A DNA stretch of 64,000 nt from contig CM034538.1 in NCBI GenBank assembly GCA_020002185.1, positions 65,333,740-65,397,739 of the forward strand, written 5' to 3'. Of the stretch, positions 48,301-58,708 are shown piece after piece. A program made the position numbers and the translations under genes. The notes beneath the pieces were generated by a model. That model had not been told where the DNA came from, made no database searches, and worked only from the letters and a program-made list of their open reading frames with translations. The DNA comes from Paraescarpia echinospica (Eukaryota > Annelida > Polychaeta > Sabellida > Siboglinidae). How positions within the stretch are numbered: the stretch's first letter is position 1; the number at the start of each line of letters is the position of its first letter.

Positions 48301-49367
48301 TGTTTTTGAACGCGATTCAATATCGTAACATTAAAATGACCCACATAAATGATGAATCCCTGTGAAATACTCTGGTAGTCCTAGGTGAAGATGGACTGCC
48401 TCTTCAGTGACAAATTGAATAAAAAAAATAGATTTCAGGACAAACTGAATTTGTATGTGTTGCACAAGTTTTGCACCATGAGATTTTCTCTACACACTAC
48501 ACCATTGCTTCTGTGAAATTTTCCACATCATTTCAGAACTCAGGTATAAATGGGCAATTTTGGGCATCAGCCATGTATGCTTAAAACGGTGCACAGTGGT
48601 ATGGTAGTATGGTGGTACAATGGTGCACCACACCAAGTGAAACAGATGGTACGGTAGTATGGTGGTACAATGGTGCACCACACCAAGTGAAACAGATGGT
48701 ACGGTAGTATGGTGGTACAATGGTGCACCACACCAAGTGAAACAGATGGTACGGTAGTATGGTGGTACAATGGTGCACCATACCAAGTGAAACAGATGGT
48801 ACGGTAGTATGGTGGTACAATGGTACACCACACCAAGTGAAACAGATGGTACGGTAGTATGGTGGTACAATGGTGCACCACACCAAGTGAAACAGATGGT
48901 ACGGTAGTATGGTGGTACAATGGTACACCACACTAAGCAAGACAGATGCAATTCGGAGCATTAAATTGTGATTGCAAAAAGTGCAGGAAAACATTCCTAG
49001 AGAATACGTGCCATTTTTGTACTTTCACAGAGCCAATGAATGAATGAATGAATGAGACATCAATACAATTGAAAAATATGTTTCTTCAAATTTTAAGAGC
49101 GTAAATCCAAATGCTGACAAAAAACTTAAATTAGGTGCATGGTGGTGATCGCACTCTTACATAATCCTGGCCTAAGTACTAATCCTTACCTAGCAGGTGT
49201 TCCCCGCCTGTGTACCTCAATTTGCTTGTAGATATTTTATATGGGGGCGGGCTTTGCTGGAGTATACCGGCTTGTTTCAAACTGACACACGACTCAGGGT
49301 TTTCAGTGAGTGCTGAGACAATCACCCCCAAAAGTAGAACGGCGAGGGAAGTCAACAGACAATGCAT
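24347..49367 (-). CDS. FRRS1: Ferric-chelate reductase 1-like protein: Reeler + DOMON + cytochrome b561 (15 coding exons)
   Basis: Transmembrane haem reductase, 605 aa (human FRRS1 592). Coding exons, high to low: 49190-49367, 47947-48092, 46451-46554, 43577-43673, 39456-39653, 38341-38460, 37759-37921, 34240-34362, 29446-29561, 28716-28802, 28113-28181, 27015-27114, 26485-26631, 25410-25486, 24347-24439 (TAA 24347-24349). All are GT-AG with consistent phases. Residues 1-19 are a signal peptide (MHCLLTSLAVLLLGVIVSA). A Reeler domain spans about 28-145 and a DOMON domain about 195-335, with the candidate haem-ligand Met241 (SSDKKMGHDD). The cytochrome b561 core covers about 372-550. The four expected haem histidines are present: His376 (KIHG), His417 (VHRG), His453 (KAHP) and His489 (WIHW). 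A last membrane helix at about 583-602 ends the protein. The family passes electrons across membranes to reduce ferric iron or similar acceptors; the electron acceptor here is inferred. Introns are full of mobile elements. It runs head-to-head with AUP1 across the gap. Confidence 0.94.
25496..25900. repeat. 36-bp minisatellite, about 11 units, in FRRS1 intron 13
   Basis: The unit contains 'gtctacaccactgaagccac' and 'aacacaacat'. The first three units carry 'catgtagag', later ones 'catctagag' or 'cgtctagag'. It begins about 10 bp upstream of the FRRS1 exon 14 acceptor (exon ends at 25,486). As 36 is a multiple of three, it makes long meaningless open frames on both strands. Confidence 0.97.
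28240..28400. repeat. Degenerate tandem repeat of about 18-20 bp, FRRS1 intron 10
   Basis: Variants of 'tcccatgttacaggacc' recur about eight times with many substitutions. It is non-coding. Confidence 0.6.
29811..34197. mobile_element. hAT-type DNA transposon, copy 1 (4.4 kb including a nested LINE), FRRS1 intron 8
   Basis: The ends are perfect 15-bp inverted repeats, CAGGGCCTCACCCAG, at 29,811-29,825 and (reverse complement) 34,183-34,197. They are flanked by the 8-bp direct repeat 'catacata' (29,803-29,810 and 34,198-34,205). An 8-bp duplication with CAGGG termini is typical of hAT elements. No hAT transposase could be recognised, so this is a non-autonomous or decayed copy. About 1.4 kb of its interior (about 31,088-32,490) is a LINE inserted later. 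The right end is only 42 bp from the donor of FRRS1 exon 8 (exon starts at 34,240). Confidence 0.88.
31088..32490 (-). mobile_element. 5'-truncated LINE (RTE-like reverse transcriptase), nested in the hAT element
   Basis: The minus strand encodes the middle and C-terminal part of a reverse transcriptase in two frames. 32,475-32,008 has FVAIPKKPGA, EEQFGFVEDKGT and FIDYTKAFDRVRH. 31,924-31,322 has YLQYADDTVLIAEN (active-site DD), FNYLGSLITSDG and the tail CYIEPILLYGCESW. A frameshift or stop near 32,008-32,018 breaks it just before the GVRQGCVLSP-type block. Endonuclease and N-terminal parts are absent. The 3' tail matches 46,715-46,930, so both belong to one family. It is a dead copy. Confidence 0.88.
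34600..36760 (+). mobile_element. LINE (RTE-like), 5'-truncated and frameshifted, antisense in FRRS1 intron 7
   Basis: The plus strand carries consecutive reverse-transcriptase pieces in changing frames. 34,606-35,286 is the linker (RKKMIYNTARERGEDSKD). 35,171-35,503 has KMKKGQATGIDEV. 35,496-36,272 is the RT core, with EKYRGITLLSHMLK, QQGFRRGRGTADG, FIDVEKIYDMLPR, GLRQGSALSPRLF and active-site YADDLVVVAD. 36,094-36,447 and 36,455-36,709 hold the thumb and the tail RRRGRPRLRWEDC. At least three frame changes make it inactive. The N-terminal endonuclease is missing. Its 5' border is close to FRRS1 exon 8 (34,240-34,362). Confidence 0.88.
38690..38790. repeat. Degenerate tandem repeat of about 30-34 bp, FRRS1 intron 5
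   Basis: About three to four copies of 'cactacatgcaatgacccccc'-like units, with variable C-runs and 'cagtgccag' spacers. It is non-coding. Confidence 0.65.
41378..43556 (+). mobile_element. Composite interspersed repeat, copy 2, with an open reverse-transcriptase fragment, FRRS1 intron 4
   Basis: Homologous to 8,700-10,020. A plus-strand frame at 42,254-42,541 reads CVFIDYKKAFDLVDRSS and VEVWQGENLCPLLFAIY, the palm region of an RTE/CR1-type reverse transcriptase, with nothing of the rest of that protein. The left border has 'agtcctttgg' (41,413-41,422) and the right border its inverse (43,548-43,557, 'ccaaaggact'), suggesting short terminal inverted repeats. An extra segment (about 42,575-43,235) is absent from copy 1. 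The right border lies about 15 bp from the donor of FRRS1 exon 4. Confidence 0.78.
42791..42863. repeat. Tandem duplication, 2 units of about 37 bp
   Basis: 'agaatattaattttctatg' followed by 'tttgtcacctacaggt' occurs twice in a row inside copy 2 of the composite repeat, in the part copy 1 lacks. Confidence 0.9.
45196..45525 (+). mobile_element. tRNA-derived SINE, FRRS1 intron 3
   Basis: The head (45,196-45,272) is tRNA-like, with an A-box TGGTGTAGTGATTAGAG, a B-box GGTTCGAAACC, and ends that can pair (CACCG with CGGTG). A non-tRNA core of about 200 bp ('gcaagttcgttcactatatg', 'cttcccagagaagtcgaga') and a tail ending 'ggtgctatataagaac' follow. Two more copies of the core occur at 58,209-58,460 and 6,838-6,998. 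Confidence 0.85.
45601..45895. repeat. Inverted duplication of a LINE fragment (arms about 110 bp)
   Basis: 45,601-45,715 and 45,785-45,895 are near reverse complements. Each contains 'gggaagaatg', 'gcgaattatacattataga' and 'taatacatgttta'. The minus-strand frame in the left arm and adjoining bases (45,587-45,769) reads WDSHINKTANKINKIIG and SLILPKINY, the thumb/C-terminal region of a LINE reverse transcriptase. The RNA or single strand would fold into a long hairpin. Confidence 0.8.
46715..46930 (+). mobile_element. 3' tail of the RTE-like LINE family, FRRS1 intron 2
   Basis: This stretch matches the reverse complement of about 31,085-31,325 over roughly 200 bp. Shared blocks include 'gaaagttagaacaaa', 'cagagactaaaaataataaa' with a few changes, and the end 'gacagacatggcacat'. 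In the plus frame it encodes AVWRAMIANACDRHGT, the usual C-terminal end of this RT family. It is severely 5'-truncated. Confidence 0.82.
48597..48940. repeat. 50-bp minisatellite, about 6.5 units, FRRS1 intron 1
   Basis: The unit contains 'ggtacggtagtatggtggta' and 'caatggtgcaccacaccaag'. Copies differ at only one or two positions, so the array is recent. Open frames on the minus strand (repeating ICFTWCGAPLYHH-type peptides) are an artefact of the repeat. Confidence 0.97.
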
Positions 49368-51382
49368 GGTGACAGGTTGGTGCACAGCTGCAAAGTAGAG
49401 ACGGTGAAACATGACACTCTTATTGAAGTTATGATTTATTCGAGACTCTAGAGTGCATAACTGGATATGTCTTATTATTGAGGTGTTGGTACATGGGACT
49501 AGTATCATCTGACCTGGCTTACATAGTCACACACGTGGCATGAACGAAAAGCAAGTGAGTGCATACATTGAATGCAGCACAAAGAAGTCCCCTCTACCCA
49601 GTGACAATACTGTATTATATAGTTTTTGAAGTTGCACATACATCACATCAGGTGTAAACTGCCTGACATTCTTATAATTTAATCTACGTATACATGATAT
49701 GTTCATGCAATTTATTGCATGATTGACCTCAATCATATTCAGCGAATCATAAGCCCCAATGAAAGTCAGTTGCTGGTGACCAAACAAATATGTAACGACA
49801 GGTCAAGTTGGTTAACACACAAAAACTAGCAACGATTTTGCTGAAATTGTCTTCAGTTTTCCAAAATGGATGTTTTGTTGGACAAGTTTCTTGAGAACAA
49901 ACAAAAACAAATGGCAGTAATTCTAAAAACTGTAATAATTGAATTATGCATAAATAAATTAACATCACATGCAGAGTTTTGTATGTGCAAACATGATGTT
50001 ATGAGAATGCACATTTAATGATGAAAAGTATTCGCAATCTTACATAAGGTCATATAAAAATAATTCCTTGTATCTCATCAGAAATGTCAAACAGTAAATA
50101 AGGGGTGTGGTTTTTAGTATGCTCATGATCAGAGACTGTCAATAATCAAAGGGTCTATTCTCAACAGTCAACAACATAGAATGTGTACTGAGCATATTTC
50201 TTATACTTGTAACCGGCGAACCCATATGCACGTTCGCAAAAATTATTTGGCCTTACAAATCATAACTGTCACTTACTGCATCAGTTAGATCATACAGTTA
50301 GATGAATAATTACATTTTTTAAATATAGTTTAACACTATATAATGGTGACTCCTTAAAAAATGCATATGCTGATGAGAAACCGGGAATTATTTGTAGATG
50401 ACCAAAATTTCATTGGACTCAGTTAAGTATTATGGTCGCTATTTTAAGCAGATTGTACTGGTAACGCAAGAACCTTCTGACGGACAAGAGAAGAACATAA
50501 TGTCACATATCAAATAGCCTGTTCAGGTTGTTGTGCAAATAGCGAGAAAAACATAATTAACTCGCTATGTCTTAGCCTAGATTATGCCAGGCTATATTAT
50601 ATGCATGACGTCTAGTTTTTTAAATTATCAGAATTGTGGGCTGAAAGTTACCACGCACCGTAAATATATGCCCTAATGTAACATTGCAAACTGTGTACGA
50701 GTGAATGATTATTGAACGGAAATCGTGAGTCAACCGTCCAAATGGCTCCCACACGAATTCCGACAGTAGTGACTTGTTCGCCAGCGACGCCGAGAGCAAA
50801 TGAGAGCATCTGCCAGGCGGTAGCGCCTCGGGCTTACAATATTACAAGGGACACCTGGAATTTATTGTCCTATTGAAGTTACCAAAACATATACAATTTA
50901 CGCATTTGTGTACCTGCTAAAACACTGTGTCGAGTAAAATGCTCATTGTGACGGAAATGTCAAAATAAAAATGCAGTACGTACGATTGAGACTAGATTCC
51001 TGTTTTGGGCATGCAATAAGTCTCGGACCAAGCTCCGCCGAGCTGTCAAACTCAAAATGAGTCGACTGGATCTGAGTAACTTCAGAAGTTTACAGCCGTC
51101 TGTTTATAATGGGGCAACGCATAAACTGCGGCAAAGTTAACAAACTATTGAACGAACAATATATCTTACCACAAGTGCAACAGTAAGGACCACACCTGTC
51201 CTGTATCTTAGATGTTATTCCACACACACATCCACCGAGAACCTGCCGAAATACGATCTACTCTCACACCTTCACGAAGAACACGAGAACTTCGCGAGAC
51301 GACGCCCACTCGTTAATTTGGCCTTATTAGCATAGGGAGACCATCAGCTCACATGCGGTTGGAGGGCATAACCACGACATTA

Positions 51383-51434
<52 letters not shown>

Positions 51435-51640
51435 GGTGGTACACGGACTATCATAACAATAAGAACAGCAACATTTATTATTATGCTTGGGGGGTGAGCT
51501 CCCAAATAATTTTGGTGGGGGTGGAGATATGATATACCATCCCCGTATTTAGGGAAGGGGGGATTTTGAGTGCAATTTGAGGTGGAGAGCTCCAAAGTGG
51601 GGTTTTAGCGAGGCGCAAAGGGTGGTGTGTAGAAATGGAG
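49368..51640. other. 5' flank of FRRS1
   Basis: No coding exon could be supported. It should contain the FRRS1 promoter and 5' UTR. Two stretches, about 50,740-50,835 and 51,010-51,310, are richer in G+C and CpG than the surroundings and are possible promoter or 5' UTR exon positions. A (TA)n run of about 42 bp lies at 51,391-51,432. The upstream exons of AUP1 are not visible here. Confidence 0.45.
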
Positions 51641-51650
51641 GTTTTTGGTG

Positions 51651-51807
<157 letters not shown>

Positions 51808-52807
51808 NNNNNNNNNNNNNNNNNNNNNNNNNNNNNNNNNNNNNNNNNNNNNNNNNNNNNNNNNNNNNNNNNNNNNNNNNNNNNNNNNNNNNNNNNNNNN
51901 NNNNNNNNNNNNNNNNNNNNNNNNNNNNNNNNNNNNNNNNNNNNNNNNNNNNNNNNNNNNNNNNNNNNNNNNNNNNNNNNNNNNNNNNNNNNNNNNNNNN
52001 NNNNNNNNNNNNNNNNNNNNNNNNNNNNNNNNNNNNNNNNNNNNNNNNNNNNNNNNNNNNNNNNNNNNNNNNNNNNNNNNNNNNNNNNNNNNNNNNNNNN
52101 NNNNNNNNNNNNNNNNNNNNNNNNNNNNNNNNNNNNNNNNNNNNNNNNNNNNNNNNNNNNNNNNNNNNNNNNNNNNNNNNNNNNNNNNNNNNNNNNNNNN
52201 NNNNNNNNNNNNNNNNNNNNNNNNNNNNNNNNNNNNNNNNNNNNNNNNNNNNNNNNNNNNNNNNNNNNNNNNNNNNNNNNNNNNNNNNNNNNNNNNNNNN
52301 NNNNNNNNNNNNNNNNNNNNNNNNNNNNNNNNNNNNNNNNNNNNNNNNNNNNNNNNNNNNNNNNNNNNNNNNNNNNNNNNNNNNNNNNNNNNNNNNNNNN
52401 NNNNNNNNNNNNNNNNNNNNNNNNNNNNNNNNNNNNNNNNNNNNNNNNNNNNNNNNNNNNNNNNNNNNNNNNNNNNNNNNNNNNNNNNNNNNNNNNNNNN
52501 NNNNNNNNNNNNNNNNNNNNNNNNNNNNNNNNNNNNNNNNNNNNNNNNNNNNNNNNNNNNNNNNNNNNNNNNNNNNNNNNNNNNNNNNNNNNNNNNNNNN
52601 NNNNNNNNNNNNNNNNNNNNNNNNNNNNNNNNNNNNNNNNNNNNNNNNNNNNNNNNNNNNNNNNNNNNNNNNNNNNNNNNNNNNNNNNNNNNNNNNNNNN
52701 NNNNNNNNNNNNNNNNNNNNNNNNNNNNNNNNNNNNNNNNNNNNNNNNNNNNNNNNNNNNNNNNNNNNNNNNNNNNNNNNNNNNNNNNNNNNNNNNNNNN
52801 NNNNNNN
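51808..52807. other. Assembly gap (1,000 N)
   Basis: Exactly 1,000 unresolved bases, most likely a scaffold gap of nominal length. It is bounded on both sides by simple-sequence arrays. The missing 5' exons of AUP1 could lie in it. Confidence 0.99.
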
Positions 52808-53409
52808 GTATACACACAAGTATACACACATGTATACACACATGTATACACACAAGTATACACACATGTATACACACATGTATACACACATGTATACACA
52901 CATGTATACACACATGTATACACACAAGTATACACACATGTATACACACATGTATACACACATGTATACACACAAGTATACACACATGTATACACACATG
53001 TATACACACATGTATACACACATGTATACACACATGTATACACACAAGTATACACACATGTATACACACAAGTATACACACATGTATACACACATGTATA
53101 CACACATGTATACACACATGTATACACACAAGTATACACACATGTATACACACAAGTATACACACATGTATACACACATGTATACACACAAGTATACACA
53201 CAAGTATACACACATGTATACACACATGTATACACACATGTATACACACATGTATACACACATGTATACACACAAGTATACACACATGTATACACACAAG
53301 TATACACACATGTATACACACATGTATACACACAAGTATACACACAAGTATACACACATGTATACACACATGTATACACACATGTATACACACATGTATA
53401 CACACAAGT
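52808..53409. repeat. 12-bp satellite-like array (gtatacacacaW), about 50 units
   Basis: Perfect 12-bp periodicity with one variable position per unit: 'gtatacacacat' (majority) or 'gtatacacacaa'. It ends sharply at 53,409 in unique sequence. Long open frames across it, on both strands and through the N block, are artefacts. Confidence 0.98.
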
Positions 53410-53575
53410 GAGGTACAATATTGAGAGAGAAAGCTCTTTACTGATAGTAGCACCATCTTTACAATTACGATCACATTTTCTGCATTTAGCAATATTTGTT
53501 TACCTTGACTATGTAGCTTTATGAGTTGATGCAATTTGTCAGTAGACTTATCAGCGTTTGCTCATTTTCCTACAG

Positions 53576-56500
53576 GTTCACCTCTGCCACTGCTATCATT
53601 TCCCGAGGGAGCCTCCACCAATGGACATGTAGGGTTACTTAAATTCAGGTGGGTGTATGTCTTGTTTGAGAAATGATTACCCTTTCATAGGGATATAGAG
53701 AAAATACAGAAAATCTATCATAATGTTCTAGGACACTTAGTACCATTGTAATAAATTACAAGTGAATTCAACCTTGGCATGTGTACTTTCCTATTTCCAC
53801 ATTTTGTTGATCGTGGATATTTTCTCTGCCCAAACTGATTCTCTGCATCAAACAAGCTTTTTCTGTACCGGGTTATGAGTTTGCTGGTAATCTCCACCAA
53901 AAGTTGGGATCACATATATTTATGGTGTGTTGAATTTAATTGTAAATGAAATTGGCTTACAGTGAATTAATGATGCTGAAGAGTAGAATTAACTACCATT
54001 TAAAGGAGCTTTTTTTGAGGAGCTTTTAAATCGTTGATAAATATTAATAGAGCTGTAATAATAATGTACTTGTATTTATGTTTTAGTGTCTGGCCATTCT
54101 CCATGGACTGTCCAGTGCAACCAGTGAGTATGTTAATATGTTAGTATTGTAGTGGCATTTTATGCTTTGGAAGAATGTAAAATGCCATCCCTGAACAATA
54201 AAATATTGTTGTCCTCTTTGTCCCTGAATGTCTGGTGAAGCTGGCCTCACTCAATAAATGTTCATGATTTCTGTTTTCTTTCCCCCACACTGTGTAATAT
54301 GTAATACAGTACTAATACTGTAATGACCATATGTATTGGGACAAATAATTCAGTTATCAGCTGTCCAAAACCATAGGGTTCACAAAAATAATTCCCAGAT
54401 TCACTGTCCCAATACTTAGGGACGCGAACGAATCCTGACGTCATGTCGTCCCTGTTTTATTACCCTGGTGTTAATACGGCTTTGTAACTTCACCATGGTT
54501 ACCTCGTCTATTACTCTGCTCCAAACTAATTTTTGAGTGGCTAAACTATCGAGTGCACATCATTTTCTAAATTTAATACAAATGTTTTTGACATAAATTT
54601 GACATTACTTCCTAGAATGGCAAGAAGTGCCAGTTGACTTGAAGTCTGCAACTTTGTAAGCAATCAGAGCATCTGCCAATATAGCAGGTGTCCCAAAGGG
54701 TGGGAAGTGGGGCAAGTTATTGACATCAGCTGATCAGAGTTGCACTTGTGGTTAACTGTGCTTTGATGTGGCAAGTGGCAATAATTGTTGCAGAGTACTT
54801 GGAGCTGATCTTCCAAGCTATAGTTAGACTGAGCCTTGGTGTGTAAAGTGGCAACAATTATTTCAGTGCACTAGAGATGATCTTTCCAGCTATAATTATA
54901 ACAGTATAGCTGTGACCTTGGCCAATTTTAACGAGCCAGCCAGACCCGTAGACATGGAGTAATCAGGAGCCCAGCAGTTAATCTTAGTGGGCAGCAGTCC
55001 CCTGCTAAAATTAGACCCTGAGTTATTCTTCGAATTCCTACTAAACATACTGCCAATTAAAACATCAGCTATGCGTGAAACTGAAACGATGCGCAAGTCT
55101 TGGGACAATGCAGACAGTCGAGAGATTACGTAGTTTTGTACATTACAGCAAAACATTGGGGAACTGCAGCTAGGATTTTAGATGTGTATCGTGACACATC
55201 CTAAATGTATAAAGGCCACAGCTGGTAGCTGAGAGAAGGACGAAACATCATTGTTGGTGCTACAGTAATTACATCACCCAAGTTTGTGTTGTTTACGTCA
55301 GAGCAGCTCCGATTGTAATACACTGTTTTTGATACACTGTTTTTGATTTATGCATCTGCATCGGGGAACAAACTGGGTAAATGCTCATCAGAAATACAAA
55401 TAATTGGTGTCCCAATACATAGGGACACAAATAATTACATTTACAAAGGTGTCCCAAAACATGCAGTACAGAAAAATGATTATTTTTCTGGATTTTTAGG
55501 GTGTCCCAAAACATACAGTGTCCCAATACATATGGAGATTACGGTAGTAATAGTAACAATTATAAATATCAAAGTAATAGTAACAGGTTGAGCAAAACTC
55601 AGTGTAATAGGAAGCAACGTAATAGTAATTGACCTATTACTTTTATATTACTATTGAACATTTCAACCGAATTTCAACTACATAACAATTCCATTTGATT
55701 ACGTTGTAGATTCCACTAATTTCTCCAGGTTTTATGGTTGCTCCCCCCATGGCCCTGGTGAAGTTTTACCCTAGAGTTTTATGAGCTTATACATAGCAAG
55801 AGACCTGGTACAGTGGGACTGCTGCATTGATTAAAGGGATTAAACTGGGCTTTCACTGCTTTGAAGCCAGTTCTGCCAAGTGCCAAGTTGCCAACTACCC
55901 TTTTCAAGTAAGCCTATGGGTTTAGTGACTGCCTCCAGGGTGCACACAGTCCAAACTACAGCGGGTGTGAAACACATCCTGGTGTATTTGTACTTGAGCC
56001 AATAATGAACTGTCCACCAAACACCAAGCAGCAGTAGAGCAATGTGGTTTAATAAGACTGTAATATAATCCAATAAGTTATATGGCATTGACTATTGCTT
56101 CTGTCTTTCATTCCAGTATGGTATTTAAATATAAAATGGAACATATATGTTCTATCCTTAGTTAATGCATTGTACTAAATATAGTATATACTATATAGAT
56201 ATATTTTGTTGTAAATATTTATGAATTGTTTTATACTTTATAATACTTCCCTAATGATGATGATGATGACAGTACTTGACATTCTCAAATATTATTTTAA
56301 ATACTTTGGACGTGGGTATCAATAAATGGCATGTTATATTTGTTTATTCACCTGTCTTGTTTAACTTTTTGAGACTGAGTCAAACAATTGTACTTATTGT
56401 ATTTATGCATACTGTGCATTATACCATAAAATGTTCTGATGACAAATGTAATAGTAATAATAGTAATATTGATTGCTTCAGTTGTAATAGTAATAGGGAG

Positions 56501-58168
56501 AATTCAGCATGTAATAGTAATAGGAAGGAAACAAAGCAATAGTAATATATTACACTGCAATGTAATTGACCTCAGGCCTGGTTCTTGCACTGGTGTCTCC
56601 ACCAATCAGCTCCAATCCCCCCATATCTTCCATTCTCATTCTCCATTCCTCTCAGTATCTCTTAAATATGAAGCAAATAAATGTTATTTGGATTATTTAT
56701 ATCATTGTACAACAGCAGCTCAATGCAGACAAACAGACTACTTTTAATATTAATTATGTAATGATCACAGCATAGTTAGTTTAGTTTTATGGTTCAGCTA
56801 CTTAATTACATTTCTTACATTATGTAAATCTGTTGTGTTGACAGGTAGTTGTGCAAGTTAAGAGGCCAAGATTTGCATATATCTCACCGGTAAGTCTGAA
56901 GGTGCCTGGATTTTATTTAATGTCTACCGCAAGTGATGATTAGGTATAGTTTACCATTGTAAAGGCTGTAGTACTGTTGTTGCGATAGTTTGATAACTGT
57001 TGTGACTGTATCGAATAGCAAATATTCAGGAACGTAGTCCCAATTCATACTTGATGGTGGCACTATCCCATAGCTTTGAAGTTAATTTATTCAAAATGGT
57101 GAATCAGCGCTCTGACTGACGATTGTTGGTGATTATATATAAAGATATATAAGTAAAATTCCCAAATGAAATTGAAAGAGCTTGTTTACGAATGGCATTA
57201 CAGTGACATTACAGGTAGTAACTCTGCTGATTTATTCTACAAACTATCATTACTATCATAAATTCAGTGACTATCGACAGTAGCTATGAATAGGTAAATT
57301 TCCTATCGATGGTACTGCATTGTCTCATCGACTATTACGATGCATTGAAAGTTTGATGTCACTCCCGTAGTCTCTGCCAACAATGATCCTGCAGAGAATA
57401 GTGCCGTGGATATATCCAAGTGTCTCTCTCTGTTTCCAGTCAATTCTTGGAGGCAGATGGTGGATAGACATCTTCTGGTTTCTCTTTGTGCCTTACACCC
57501 ATTTCCGTATAAGGTAAATGCCAGACACAGTTTTGATATCTACATCACGGGGTGATTCTCCTAAAAAATCAGCCAGTGTCCCAGAATGTTCTTTGCAAAA
57601 ACAAAAAGTAATTTGTATATGGATCATCCTCCCCAAAAGAACCCTTACCTTACCAAAAAGGCATTTGCTGGACTGACATTTAGTTTTCCACCCACTTAAA
57701 TTTTTTCAGAGAAAACAAAGAAAGTTGATATAAACACTGAAGAGTGCATCAATGTTTTGGGCATTCATGTGAAGATTGCTATTTTGAGAATCGCTTGAGT
57801 TGTTCAGAATTAAATAAGGTGATACTTTATCTGATGGTTTTACTAAAACTACATACAAAAACGTTGCACAAGTGAACTGGCAAGTCGAACTCAATACTAT
57901 GTACTCTGTAGGTTTGCTTTTTTGCAACATGAATCTGAAACAAGACGAGGGATAAAATCAAACAGAGGAGGCAATTTTAAATATGAGAGTATATTTGCCG
58001 TCAGAGTGCTGCCCCCTATGAGCCAGGATGAGGACGAGACGGTGGAGGAGTTTGCGGAGCGAGTCCAGCAGACGATGGCAAAGGCATTGAACATTGAGGC
58101 AACCGAACACACAAGTTCCGACAAAGTCGAGTATGCCAAGCAGATCCTCTTTATACAGCCACATACAG
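53576..58168 (+). CDS. AUP1: AUP1-like lipid-droplet/ER protein, five internal exons (partial gene)
   Basis: Exons: 53576-53648, 54087-54123, 56845-56889, 57440-57513, 58005-58168, all GT-AG with consistent phase, open at both ends. They encode LLSFPEGASTNGHVGLLKF, then VWPFSMDCPVQP, VVVQVKRPRFAYISP, a Trp-rich WWIDIFWFLFVPYTHF and an acidic EDETVEEFAERVQQTMAKAL segment. Order and motifs (FPEG-TNG-GLLKFS, WPFS, VQP, FVPYT, VQQ) fit the second half of the acyltransferase-like domain of ancient ubiquitous protein 1, which sits on ER and lipid droplets and recruits the E2 enzyme UBE2G2 in ER-associated degradation. LPCAT-type acyltransferases share FPEG but not the later blocks. The N-terminal membrane hairpin and H-x4-D motif must be upstream, in or beyond the gap. 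The CUE and G2BR parts must be downstream, as no further exon was found to 64,000. Confidence 0.85.
54318..55544. mobile_element. TIR DNA transposon with TA target duplication (1.2 kb), AUP1 intron
   Basis: The termini share CCATATGTATTGGGACA, inverted, inside about 26-bp imperfect repeats starting C(T/C)GTAAT. TA flanks both ends (54,316-54,317 and 55,545-55,546). Several further 'gtcccaa' motifs in both orientations lie just inside the ends (54,390-54,425 and 55,405-55,525). No transposase frame is recognisable. It is probably a non-autonomous Tc1/mariner-like or related element; the family is an inference. Confidence 0.7.
55546..56575. other. AUP1 intron stretch with TAATAG-rich sequence
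   Basis: Clusters of 'gtaatagtaa' repeats occur at 55,545-55,640 and 56,440-56,550, each next to an 'attgacct' motif. This could be one degenerate repeat unit bounded by simple sequence. No exon was seen. Confidence 0.4.
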
Positions 58169-58208
58169 GTGAGTGATTAGTGATGACTCTGGACTTGACA
58201 AGTCGGGT

Positions 58209-58460
58209 AGTTAAAAAAGGAAGTTCTTAGATAACGCCGTATCCAGTCCTTAGGACTGCTCGAAGCACTTCACATTTTACTCCCTGGCAGACCTGTCCAA
58301 TCGAAAACCATCTCGACTTCTCTGGGAAGCATTCAGCCATGCTGTAATTATTGCACAGAGACTATTTGTATACAAATATCCTCCACTGTCTGTAGCCAGG
58401 TACTGATTCACACAGTGAACTGGAGCAATGTTGAATGTGCAAGGTTTGAAAGAGGATTCT
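58209..58460 (-). mobile_element. SINE copy (reverse orientation)
   Basis: Reverse complement of the core and tail of the SINE at 45,196-45,525. Shared blocks are 'gccgtatccagtccttagga', 'tactccctggcagacctgt', 'ctcgacttctctgggaagca' and 'cagtgaactggagcaa'. The tRNA-like head is missing or too decayed to see. Confidence 0.82.
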
Positions 58461-58708
58461 GACCAGGAATATATATCAACATACTCCTAGTTTTCTTTGA
58501 ATACTGCAAACTTTCTTTCCACTTTCCTTTGTATTCTCCTCACAAGTGTAGGGCTGTTAAAATTATGTTGAATGAATGCAATATTTTTTTAATGTTTGCT
58601 TCTTAAAAAATAACAGCAGTTCAGAGTATTTTTATGCATGAGCGAATTCTCTTAGGTAGATTTAAAATGTAGTGGTAAACTAAGCGACATACTCTGTTCT
58701 GTTACCCG

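Noticed and set aside
48490..48994. Three overlapping frames of 117-153 codons on the minus strand
   Set aside because: The same 50-bp repeat read in three frames; intronic.
57922..58176. Continuous single-exon gene starting at 57,922
   Set aside because: The part before 58,005 has no AUP1 similarity and is preceded by a good acceptor that joins exon 57,440-57,513 in phase, so it is read-through into intron.
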